DNA from: Tistrella mobilis
Lineage (GTDB): Bacteria > Pseudomonadota > Alphaproteobacteria > Tistrellales > Tistrellaceae
NCBI RefSeq assembly: GCF_039634785.1
Contig: NZ_JBBIAB010000016.1
Coordinates: 1-64,000, forward strand
Length of the DNA: 64,000 bases
Direction: 5' to 3'
This document shows, piece after piece, positions 43,850-51,923 of this stretch (within the stretch, counting starts at the first letter, position 1; each line of letters opens with the position of its first letter). Made by a program: the position numbers and the translations under genes. Below the pieces are notes generated by a model, which did no database searches, was not told where the DNA came from, and saw nothing but the letters and a program-made list of their open reading frames with translations.

Positions 43850-45871
43850 ATGACCTTCGCCACGATCCCGTCTCTCGCGGATCTGGGCCTGGACGACGGC
43901 ACCGGGGAGCTTCGGCTTCCCGGTGCCGCACCCCTGTCCGGGGCCGGCTTCCTGAACGCCACCGCACCGGTCGCCGATGCGGCGGCCCATGGCGCATTGC
44001 GTCGCCAGCTGCGCCGGCGGCTGATGCGCTTCATCGAAAACCGCGGCATGGGCCTGGGCGGTGTGGCGCTCGCCGCCCTGGCGCTCGCCGCCTGCTCGTC
44101 GGACAATGACGGCCCGCTGCCCTCGGCCGGCGCCACCGAGGCCCGGCTGGTCAAGGACCAGATCGCCGGTGCCGAGGCCTTCCTCGATGCCGACGGGGAC
44201 CGCATCCGCGACGAGGGTGAGAAGGGCGACGTCTCCGATGCCGATGGCCGGGTGAAGATCGACGGCCGCGACGGCCAGATCGTCACCGAGGGCGGCATCG
44301 ATACCACCACCGGCGCGGTGATGGGCCGGCTGATGGCACCGGAAGGCGCCGAGGTCGTCACACCCCTGACCACGCTGCTGGTAGAGACCGGCGATGCCGC
44401 GGAACTGCTGAAGGCGCTGGGCCTGCCCGAGGGCACGAACCTTGCGACCTTCGATCCGCTGGCGGCGCTGGGCGGGGCCGAAGACGCCCTTGCCCGCGAT
44501 GTACTCGCCCAGGGCCACATGGTCTATGCAACCCTCGCCGCGCTCCAGGCGATCCAGGACGGCGTCACCGACATGGCGGCCGCCGATCGGGCGCTCGACC
44601 TGCTGGGCGCCGAGATCGAGACCGGCGACCCGATCGACCTCACCGACACCGCCTTGATCGGCGATCTGCTGGCCGGTGCCGCCGGAACCGATGCCGACAC
44701 CGCCGACATCGCCCGTCTGGCCGATGCGCTGGCCGCGGTCAACGACCGGCTGGCGAGCGAGATGGCGGCCGATCCGCTGTCCGCCAGCGCACGGGCGACG
44801 GCGCTGCTGGCCGAATATGTGCTGCCCGAGGAAATCGCGGCGCTTGCCGGCGACACGGCGGATGCGTCGGCACTCGACCGGCTGGCGGCGCGCTATGGCG
44901 ACGGGCTCGACGATCTGATCATCCGCCTCGCCGATGTGCTGCCGGATGTCGCCGATCCGGATGCGCAGCTGGTGGCCGGCGCCGATCTCTATGTGGTGGC
45001 GCGCGGCGAGAGCCTGGTGGTCGAGGCGGCCGATGACGACCATCCGCTTGCCAACGACATCACGCTGGATGCCGCGGGTGGCGCGCTCAAACTGGTCTCG
45101 GTCGGTGTGCCCGAGAGCATGGCGGGCGAGCTGGTCGTGACCCTCGACCCCGAGACCGGCGCGATCACCATCACCCCCGCGCTCGATTTCCACGGCACCG
45201 CCGCCTTCACCTATGTGGTCGAGGATGCCGCCGGCCATCAGGCCGAGGGCCTGGTGCTGGTCGACGTGCCGGCCTGGCGGGCGACCGATGGTGACGATCT
45301 GCTGCTCGGTACCGACGGGGCCGAGACCATCGACGGCGGCGCCGGTGCCGACCTCATCCTGCCCGGTGCCGGCGACGACACCGTCTTCGGCGGGGCCGGT
45401 GCCGATCTGATCGTGGGTGAGGCCGGCGCCGACCGGCTGGCGGGCGGTTCCGGCGCCGACCGGATCGTCGCCGCCCATCAGGCCGGCGAGGCGGTGGACC
45501 TGTTCGGCGGGTCCGGGGCCGACCGGTTCATCATCGCCCCGCGCGAGGCGGACGGCGCGCTCGATCTGGACGTCACCATCGCCGATTTCTCGCGGATCGA
45601 GGGCGACCTGATCGACCTCGGTGATCTGCGCGGTGCCGATGGTGCCCTGCTGACCATCGAGGACGTGCTGGGCCGCGCCCAGACGGTGGACGGCAATGCG
45701 GTGATCGATCTGGATGGGCTGACCGGGACCGGCGGCGGTGCCGTCACCGGCCATCTGACCCTGGCCGGCATCGATGCCGGCAATCTCGGCGCCGGGGATT
45801 TCGTCTTCGATGCAGCGCCCGCCTGGCGCGACGATCTGGACGATGCCCTCGGCACCCCGGCTGCCGCCTGA
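43850..45871 (+). CDS. RTX-repeat protein with internal lipobox
   Basis: A 673-residue protein starting at ATG 43850, 14 bp after the giant RTX gene. A basic stretch RRQLRRRLMRF is followed by a hydrophobic run and lipobox (ALALAAC, Cys82). In-frame ATG 44024 would make this a normal lipoprotein signal. Next come an acidic DADGD-type calcium segment, a helical region about 95-360, a cadherin/VCBS-like beta domain (LDPETGAITITPALDFHGTA), and RTX repeats about 490-560 (GGAGADLILPGAGDDTVFGG). The C-terminal module matches that of the upstream gene. It may be a cell-surface-anchored partner of the secreted nucleotidase. Route of export is uncertain: Sec/lipoprotein or type I. Confidence 0.75.
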   Translation: MTFATIPSLADLGLDDGTGELRLPGAAPLSGAGFLNATAPVADAAAHGALRRQLRRRLMRFIENRGMGLGGVALAALALAACSSDNDGPLPSAGATEARLVKDQIAGAEAFLDADGDRIRDEGEKGDVSDADGRVKIDGRDGQIVTEGGIDTTTGAVMGRLMAPEGAEVVTPLTTLLVETGDAAELLKALGLPEGTNLATFDPLAALGGAEDALARDVLAQGHMVYATLAALQAIQDGVTDMAAADRALDLLGAEIETGDPIDLTDTALIGDLLAGAAGTDADTADIARLADALAAVNDRLASEMAADPLSASARATALLAEYVLPEEIAALAGDTADASALDRLAARYGDGLDDLIIRLADVLPDVADPDAQLVAGADLYVVARGESLVVEAADDDHPLANDITLDAAGGALKLVSVGVPESMAGELVVTLDPETGAITITPALDFHGTAAFTYVVEDAAGHQAEGLVLVDVPAWRATDGDDLLLGTDGAETIDGGAGADLILPGAGDDTVFGGAGADLIVGEAGADRLAGGSGADRIVAAHQAGEAVDLFGGSGADRFIIAPREADGALDLDVTIADFSRIEGDLIDLGDLRGADGALLTIEDVLGRAQTVDGNAVIDLDGLTGTGGGAVTGHLTLAGIDAGNLGAGDFVFDAAPAWRDDLDDALGTPAAA

Positions 45872-45924
45872 CCCTGGCGCCTGACCCTGTCGCCTGACCC
45901 AGGCGCCTGACCCTGGCGCCTGAC
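45865..45924 (+). repeat. 13-bp tandem repeat carrying stop codons
   Basis: CGCCTGACCCTGG is repeated 4.6 times (from 45865, 45878, 45891, 45904 and partly 45917) with two substitutions. Each unit contains TGA, and the first one is the stop of the RTX gene. Because 13 is not a multiple of three, successive units place stops in all three frames. Confidence 0.88.
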
Positions 45925-46013
45925 AAACCTTCCACCGGAGTGCCCCGGCACTGTTTCCCCTCACCCCGAACCATCCCCGCCGCCGCAGCCCGGCCGGCGC
46001 CACCCTGAGGCGG

Positions 46014-47444
46014 GTGGTGCTGGCCGGCGCCGCGGCGGCGGCGGTCTTCACCTTCGATGCGGGTCTCGCATCCGCCATGGTCGACGAGACGGCGCCGGCG
46101 GCGGAGCCGGCCCTGCCGGGCATGCCCGTGCTGCCGCCGCTGCCGCTGCCCGGCGCCTTCCGCGACGCGCCGGTTCCGGTCGCCCTTGCACCGGACGACT
46201 GGGCGCGCTTTCGCGACCGGCTGCTGACCGTTGCCGCCGATCATCCGCGCCGCGCGGTGGCGGCGGCCCGGATCGATGCCGCCCGTGGCCGGCTGGGGGA
46301 AACCCGTGCCGGCCAGTATCCCGCGGTCGATATCGGCCTCGACACCTCGCGCCGGCTGGCCGATCACGGCGTCGACACGCTCGACAGCCGGATCCGCGGC
46401 TCCGACGACCGCAGCGACGTGGTGCTGACCGCGCGCCAGTTGCTCTATGACGGCGGTGCCACCTTCGACCGGATCGACGGCGCCCGCGCCCGGGTCTCCG
46501 CCGCCCGCAACGAAGACCGGGACGAGGCGGCCCTGCTGATCCGCGATGCGGTGATCGCCCATCTGGACGTGCTGGAGGCGCGCACCCGGCTCGATCTCGC
46601 CCGTGCCGAGGCCGATGCCTATCGCGCGCTCGAAGCCCGGATCGCCGAGCGTCTGGATCTGGGCGGCGGCACCCGCGGCGACGGGCTGCGCATCGCCGCC
46701 CGGCTGTCCGAGGCGCTGGCGACCGAGGCCGCGCAGAGCCGGGCGCTCGACACCGCCGCCGAAGCCTATCTGGAACTCTATGGCCAGGAACCGCCGGCGG
46801 GGCTGATCCTGCCGCCCCGGCCCGACGCCCCGCGCGAGGTGCAGGAGGCGATCGGGCTGATCGACGGCACCAGCCCGGCGCTGGCTGCCCGCCGCGATGC
46901 CGAGCGCGCCGCGCGCTTCGATGTCGACGCCGCCGATGCCGAAGACTGGCCGGAACTCAGCCTGCAGGTGCAGGGGCGGCGCTATGACGTTTTCGACGAC
47001 GGCCGCGAAAGCGATCTGGTCGGGCGGGTGGTGGTCAGCCTGCCGCTCTATGACGGCGGCGCCCGCGACGGCCGCCAGGCCCAGGCCCGCGCCGCGATGC
47101 GCGCGGCCGAGGCCGATACCGCCCGCATCCGCCGCATGCTGACCCGCGACGTTTCCGCGGCCGTGGCGGTTCGTGCCGCCCGGGACGCCGAGCTGGGCGC
47201 GCTGATGAGCGCGCTGGAGGCCAATGAGCACGCCCGCGCGATTTTCCGCGACGAGTTCGAAGCCGGGCAGCGCGACCTGCTCGACCTGATCGAGGTCGAA
47301 CGCGACTACCACCTTGCCGCGGCGCGCCTGGTGTCCGGCCGGGTCGAGGCCGAACGCGCCCATTGGCGGCTGCTGGAGGCGAGCGGCGCCCTGGGCGGGG
47401 CCGTCGGCCTGCTCAGCCTCGCCCGTCAGGGAGATGACGAATGA
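46014..47444 (+). CDS. TolC-family outer-membrane channel of type I secretion
   Basis: A TolC-like protein of at least 476 residues with two outer-membrane-efflux-protein repeats, rich in long amphipathic helices (GAGQYPAVDIGLDTSRR-like start ARGRLGETRAGQYPAVDIGL; LLYDGGATFDRIDGA; VSLPLYDGGARDGRQAQARA). A signal peptide-like VVLAGAAAAAVFTF...LASA is present. With GTG 46014 the positive N-region is missing. The open frame continues upstream without ATG to about CTG 45951, which has CGGAG before it and adds RRRSPAGATLRR. The true start may thus be a non-ATG codon at 45951 or 46005. The stop overlaps the ABC exporter start (ATGA). Confidence 0.82.
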   Translation: MVLAGAAAAAVFTFDAGLASAMVDETAPAAEPALPGMPVLPPLPLPGAFRDAPVPVALAPDDWARFRDRLLTVAADHPRRAVAAARIDAARGRLGETRAGQYPAVDIGLDTSRRLADHGVDTLDSRIRGSDDRSDVVLTARQLLYDGGATFDRIDGARARVSAARNEDRDEAALLIRDAVIAHLDVLEARTRLDLARAEADAYRALEARIAERLDLGGGTRGDGLRIAARLSEALATEAAQSRALDTAAEAYLELYGQEPPAGLILPPRPDAPREVQEAIGLIDGTSPALAARRDAERAARFDVDAADAEDWPELSLQVQGRRYDVFDDGRESDLVGRVVVSLPLYDGGARDGRQAQARAAMRAAEADTARIRRMLTRDVSAAVAVRAARDAELGALMSALEANEHARAIFRDEFEAGQRDLLDLIEVERDYHLAAARLVSGRVEAERAHWRLLEASGALGGAVGLLSLARQGDDE

Positions 47445-49252
47445 CCGCAGGCATCGACGATGACGGGACGGCCGCCGCCGTCCATCCGGGCCGGCGCCCC
47501 GGCCACTGGTTCTGGAGCGGGGTCCGCCGGGAATGGCCGGCCTTCGGCCAGATCGCGCTTGCCGCGGCGGTGATCAACCTGTTCGCGCTGGGCTCGTCGC
47601 TGTTCATCATGACGATCTATGACCGGGTCATCCCCAATGACGCGGTCGAATCGCTGGTGGCGCTGACGCTGGGCATGGTGCTGGTGCTGGTCTTCGACTT
47701 CCTGCTCAAGATGCTGCGCAGCCATGTGATCGACGTCGCCGGCCAGACCGCCGACGAGCGGATCGGCCGCCGGGTCTTCGGCCATGTGCTGCGCATCCCG
47801 CTGGAGCATCGCGCCGGATCGTCCGGCGCCTTCGCCGCCACGGTGCGCGAATTCGAATCGCTGCGGGACTTCCTGACCTCGGCCAGCCTCGCCGCCTTCG
47901 TCGATCTGCCCTTCGTCCTTCTGTTCCTGAGCGTGATCCTGATGATCGGCGGGCCGCTGGTCTGGGTGCCGGCGCTGGCGGTGCCGCTGGTGATCCTGGC
48001 CGGGCTCGCCGTCCAGCCGATGCTGGCCCGTGCCGCGCGCGAGGGCCACAAGGCCGCCCAGACCAAGCATGGCGTGCTGGTCGAAACGGTGGGCTCGCTT
48101 GAAGGCGTGAAGGGGGCCAGGGCCGAACGGATCATGGCCGGGCGCTGGCGCGATGCGGTGGAGCTTCAGGCCGGCATCCAGTCCAAAAGCCGGTTCTGGA
48201 GCCAGCTGGCGGTCAACCTTGCGAGCTTCGTGCAGCAGGGCGCCCAGGTCGCCATCGTCTTTGCCGGCGTCTTCCTGGTGCGTGAGGGCACGGTCAGCAT
48301 CGGCGCGCTGATCGCGAGCGTGATCCTCTGCGGCCGGGCGCTGGCGCCGCTGGCCCAGATCGCCACGCTGCTCACCCGTCTCAACCATGTCGCTCAGAGC
48401 TATCGGGCGATCGACCGGCTGATGCGCCTGCCGGCGACGGTGGAGCCGGGCCGGCGCTATCTCACCCGCCGGACCGTCGAGGGGCGGATGACCTTCCGCG
48501 GCGTTTCCTTCACCTATCCCCGCGGCCGCCAGCCGGCGCTGACCCGCGCCGGCTTCATCATTCAGCCGGGCGAAAAGGTGGCGGTGCTGGGGCGGATCGG
48601 CTCGGGCAAGAGCACCATCGTCCGCCTGGCCTCGGGGCTTTATGCGCCGTCGGAAGGCACGGTGCTGCTGGATGACGTGGATCTGCGCCAGCTGCACCCG
48701 GACGAGCTGCGCCGCCATGTCGCCGCGGTGCTGCAGGACACGCCGCTGTTCAGCGGCTCGGTCCGCGACAACATCCTGATGGGGGCGGACGAGCCCTCGG
48801 ACGAACGCATGCTGGCGGCCGCCGGCGTCGCCGGTGTCCATGATTTCATCGGCGGCATGACCGACGGCTACGACCTGATGCTGGGCGAGCGGGGCGAGGG
48901 GCTCTCCGGCGGTCAGCGCCAGGCGATCGCGCTGGCCCGCGCCCTGGTCTCGCCCGCGCGGGTGCTGGTGATGGACGAGCCGACCGCATCCATGGATGTG
49001 CGCTCGGAAACGCTGTTCGTGAAGCGGCTGAAACCGCATCTGGGCGACCGGACCCTGATCCTGGTCACCCATCGCATGTCGATGCTGGAACTGGTCGACC
49101 GGGTGATCGTGCTCGATCAGGGCCGGGTGGTGGCCGACGGCCCCAAGGCCGAGGTGCTGGCCGCACTTCAGGCCCCCGCCGACGGGGCGGCCCCGGCCAA
49201 TCTTCGTGAAACCCCAACCGTCCGGCGAGGTCTCCGTGGCCATGCAGATTGA
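47441..49252 (+). CDS. Type I secretion ABC transporter (permease-ATPase)
   Basis: A 603-residue exporter half-transporter. The N-terminal membrane domain starts near residue 38 (LAAAVINLFALGSSLFIMTIYDRVIPND), a hallmark of LapB/PrtD-like exporters. The ATPase domain has Walker A GRIGSGKST at about 384-392, the signature LSGGQRQAIALARAL and Walker B VLVMDEPTASMD. No C39 or C39-like peptidase domain is present at the N-terminus. It is translationally coupled to the TolC-like gene upstream and overlaps the adaptor gene downstream by 11 bp. The neighbouring RTX proteins are the expected cargo. Confidence 0.93.
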   Translation: MTAGIDDDGTAAAVHPGRRPGHWFWSGVRREWPAFGQIALAAAVINLFALGSSLFIMTIYDRVIPNDAVESLVALTLGMVLVLVFDFLLKMLRSHVIDVAGQTADERIGRRVFGHVLRIPLEHRAGSSGAFAATVREFESLRDFLTSASLAAFVDLPFVLLFLSVILMIGGPLVWVPALAVPLVILAGLAVQPMLARAAREGHKAAQTKHGVLVETVGSLEGVKGARAERIMAGRWRDAVELQAGIQSKSRFWSQLAVNLASFVQQGAQVAIVFAGVFLVREGTVSIGALIASVILCGRALAPLAQIATLLTRLNHVAQSYRAIDRLMRLPATVEPGRRYLTRRTVEGRMTFRGVSFTYPRGRQPALTRAGFIIQPGEKVAVLGRIGSGKSTIVRLASGLYAPSEGTVLLDDVDLRQLHPDELRRHVAAVLQDTPLFSGSVRDNILMGADEPSDERMLAAAGVAGVHDFIGGMTDGYDLMLGERGEGLSGGQRQAIALARALVSPARVLVMDEPTASMDVRSETLFVKRLKPHLGDRTLILVTHRMSMLELVDRVIVLDQGRVVADGPKAEVLAALQAPADGAAPANLRETPTVRRGLRGHAD

Positions 49253-50543
49253 TCCGGTCGCCGACCTGTTTCCCGGCGAGGCGCCGCCGCGCCGTTCGGC
49301 GGTGCCGGGCATCATCATCGTCACCGTCTGTCTGGCGGTTTTTGCGCTGATCACCTGGGCGGCCGTCGCCGAACTGGACCAGATCACCCGCGGCGACGGC
49401 AAGGTGGTGCCGTCGAAACGGGTGCAGGTGGCCCAGAATCTGGAAGGCGGCATCGTCTCTGAAATCGCGGTCATGGCCGGCGACCGGGTGGAGCCGGGCG
49501 ACCTGCTGATCCGGCTGGATTCGACCCAGTTCGGCGCCGATTACGAGCAGAGCCGCACCGACTTCCTGGCGGCGCGCGCGCGGCTTGCCCGTCTGGCCGC
49601 AGAGGCGCGCTTCGAGGCCCCGGCCTTCGCGCCCGATCTGCCGGCGGAAATGATCGAGGTGGAGCGCAGCATCCATGCCGCGCGGGCCGCCGAACTGGCG
49701 GCCAGCCTGGCCATGCTCGACGCCCAGTCCCGCCAGCGGCAGGAGGCGCTGAACGAGGCCCGCGCCGCGCTGGATGCGGCCGGCCGCCGGCGCGCGCTGG
49801 CGGCGGAAGAGCTGGACGTGCTGGGCCCGCTGGTCGCCCGCGGTCTGGCGCCGAAGCTGGAGCGGATCCGCGCCGAACAGCGCCTGGCCGAGGCCGAGGG
49901 CGCGATCGAGGCCGGCCGGCTTGCGGTCGCCCGCGCCGATGCCGCGATCGACGAGGTGGAGCAGCAGCGCCGCACCACCCGCGAACGCTTCCGCACCCGC
50001 GCGATCGAGGAACTGGCCACCGCCAAGCTGGACCACGACCGGCTGGTCGAACAGCTGCCCGCACTGGTCGACAAGGTCCGCCGGACAGAGGTGCGCTCGC
50101 CGGTCAAGGGCATCGTCAACCGGGTGCTGGTCACCACCGAGGGCGGCGTCGCCACCCCCGGCCAGCCGCTGGCCGAGATCGTGCCGGTCGAAGACACCCT
50201 GCTGATCGATGCCGAGGTCAAGCCCGCCGACATCGCCTTCCTGCATCCGGGCCAGCCGGCGCGGGTGAAGCTGACGGCCTATGACTATTCGGTCTACGGC
50301 ATGCTGGATGCCGAGGTGGAGACCATCGGCGCCGATGCGGTGGTCAAGGAAGACGGTTCCAGCAGCTATCTGGTCAAGGTCCGCACCACCGGCGCAGCGT
50401 TGACCGCCCCCGATGGCCATCCGCTCGAGATCATCCCGGGCATGGTCGCCCAGGTCGACATTCTGACCGGGCGGCGCACCGTGCTGGACTATCTGCTGAA
50501 GCCGGTGGTCAAGCTGCGCGAAATGGCGCTGACCGAGCGCTGA
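49242..50543 (+). CDS. HlyD-family membrane fusion protein of type I secretion
   Basis: A 433-residue adaptor with a short cytoplasmic N-terminus, one membrane helix at about 21-44 (VPGIIIVTVCLAVFALITWAAVAEL), a long periplasmic coiled coil (about 95-265), and the lipoyl/beta-barrel halves ([40 protein letters not shown]). The HlyD C-terminal signature IEIIPGMVAQVDILTGRRTVL appears as LEIIPGMVAQVDILTGRRTV. ATG 49242 overlaps the ABC gene; an in-frame GTG at 49206 is an alternative. It links the exporter to the TolC-like channel. Confidence 0.92.
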   Translation: MQIDPVADLFPGEAPPRRSAVPGIIIVTVCLAVFALITWAAVAELDQITRGDGKVVPSKRVQVAQNLEGGIVSEIAVMAGDRVEPGDLLIRLDSTQFGADYEQSRTDFLAARARLARLAAEARFEAPAFAPDLPAEMIEVERSIHAARAAELAASLAMLDAQSRQRQEALNEARAALDAAGRRRALAAEELDVLGPLVARGLAPKLERIRAEQRLAEAEGAIEAGRLAVARADAAIDEVEQQRRTTRERFRTRAIEELATAKLDHDRLVEQLPALVDKVRRTEVRSPVKGIVNRVLVTTEGGVATPGQPLAEIVPVEDTLLIDAEVKPADIAFLHPGQPARVKLTAYDYSVYGMLDAEVETIGADAVVKEDGSSSYLVKVRTTGAALTAPDGHPLEIIPGMVAQVDILTGRRTVLDYLLKPVVKLREMALTER

Positions 50544-50551
50544 GCAAGGCG

Positions 50552-51634
50552 TCAGGGCTGCGGCGACGGGCCGCGGCGCCCCTTGCGCAACTCGGCATCC
50601 AGGAACAGGCTGCCTTCGGCACGGGCGAGCGCCGCGGCGGCATCCTCGCCTGCCGCAAGCCTCACCTCTCCCAGGCCGCCATCATGTCCGGCGCCCGACA
50701 GGTCGCGGATCATCCCCCGGACGATGGCCGATCGGTCGGGGTCCGTCTCGCCCGGCAGCAGCACCGCAAGACGCTGCGGGTCGATCCGCCCCAGCAGCGC
50801 CGTGGGCGGCAGCGCCCGGCGCAGGGCCGTGATCCGGTCATGCGGTGCCGCCTGCCAGCCGGTCTCGCAGACGATCAGCAGATCCCCGGCCGGAGCGGTA
50901 TCCATCCGGGTCTGCAGCCCGGCCAGGAAGCCCCGGCGGTTCGGCAGGCCGGTCGGGGCGTCGGTCACCAGATCGCGTTTCAGCCGGACCCGCAGATCGC
51001 GGATCACCACGGCCATGAGCGCGATGCCGCAGCCGAGCGCGATGAGCCCCGAGGCCGCCTGCGAATAGATCGCATAGTGGCTGGAGGCATAGTCGCGTGC
51101 GGTGGCCCCCGATCCGAGCAGGATGGCGGCGACCGGCTTGCTGGCGAAGGTCAGCGTGAACAGCCAGAGACATCCGGCCAGGATCGCGTCCCACACGCTG
51201 CGGCGGCGGGCAGGCCAGACGATGACGCCGGAGATCGCCAGCGCCGTGACGAAGGGCAGCTGATAATACAGCTCGTAAGGCATGGTGTTGCGCTCACCGC
51301 CCCAGATCGCCAGGCGGATGATCAGCGATGCGGCGAAGCTTGCGGGCAACAGCCAGCGGGGCAGGGTGCGACGGTAGTGGCGGGCCAGCCCATGTGCCAG
51401 AAGATGGGCACCGGCCGAGAAACAGGCATAGCCGGTGAACGATAAGACCGTGGTCCAGGGGGTGACCCGCAGCAGAACCTCTGCGGCCGGCGCCCCGGTG
51501 CCCACCCCCCAGGCGGCGGCGATCCAGCCCAGATGCCGGAAGGCCGGGTGCGAGCGGGCGATCAGCAGGAAGACGGCGGCGAACAGCCCCGACACCACGA
51601 CGTTGATCGCAAGGGCGAGCAGGCCGCCGGTCAT
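50552..51634 (-). CDS. Membrane protein with degenerate GGDEF domain
   Basis: A 360-residue protein with about six or seven membrane helices in residues 1-210, then a cytoplasmic domain starting at VIRDLRVRLKRDLVTDAPTGLPNRRGFL. This is the conserved entry to diguanylate cyclase domains (DPLTGLPNRR). The expected GGDEF loop reads GRIDPQRLAVLLPG, so the catalytic signature is gone, and no RxxD inhibitory site is seen. It is more likely a sensor or effector than a c-di-GMP synthase. ATG 51634 has CGGAG seven bases upstream. It is divergent from the histidine kinase gene at 51924. Confidence 0.75.
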   Translation of the reverse strand: MTGGLLALAINVVVSGLFAAVFLLIARSHPAFRHLGWIAAAWGVGTGAPAAEVLLRVTPWTTVLSFTGYACFSAGAHLLAHGLARHYRRTLPRWLLPASFAASLIIRLAIWGGERNTMPYELYYQLPFVTALAISGVIVWPARRRSVWDAILAGCLWLFTLTFASKPVAAILLGSGATARDYASSHYAIYSQAASGLIALGCGIALMAVVIRDLRVRLKRDLVTDAPTGLPNRRGFLAGLQTRMDTAPAGDLLIVCETGWQAAPHDRITALRRALPPTALLGRIDPQRLAVLLPGETDPDRSAIVRGMIRDLSGAGHDGGLGEVRLAAGEDAAAALARAEGSLFLDAELRKGRRGPSPQP

Positions 51635-51923
51635 GCGATGCTCCGCATCCGGCAATGCGGCCGCACGAGGTCTGCGTGCCGTGGCATCAGCATCTCATCC
51701 TCCCCTTCGTCCGGATCACCCGGTGTGGCACCACAGGGTGTATTTCGGAAATGATCATTCCATCGAGACGAAGCCGTCGGATGGATGGCATCCGCAGGTA
51801 CCGGGGTCTTCATCACAAGTTTTCGCGTTCCGGCATCATCTTCCAAACGCTTTCTTCATGCTTCCTGTCGTTTTCTATCCAGGATAAAGCAAAGCTCCAC
51901 CACATGCCGGTCCTGGAGGTTAA

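Noticed and set aside
38934-43997. 1687-residue open frame antisense to the giant RTX gene
   Set aside because: It is the mirror of strongly GC3-biased coding DNA. The translation is a run of Arg/Gly/His/Val blocks without domains, while the sense frame shows clear nucleotidase and RTX motifs.
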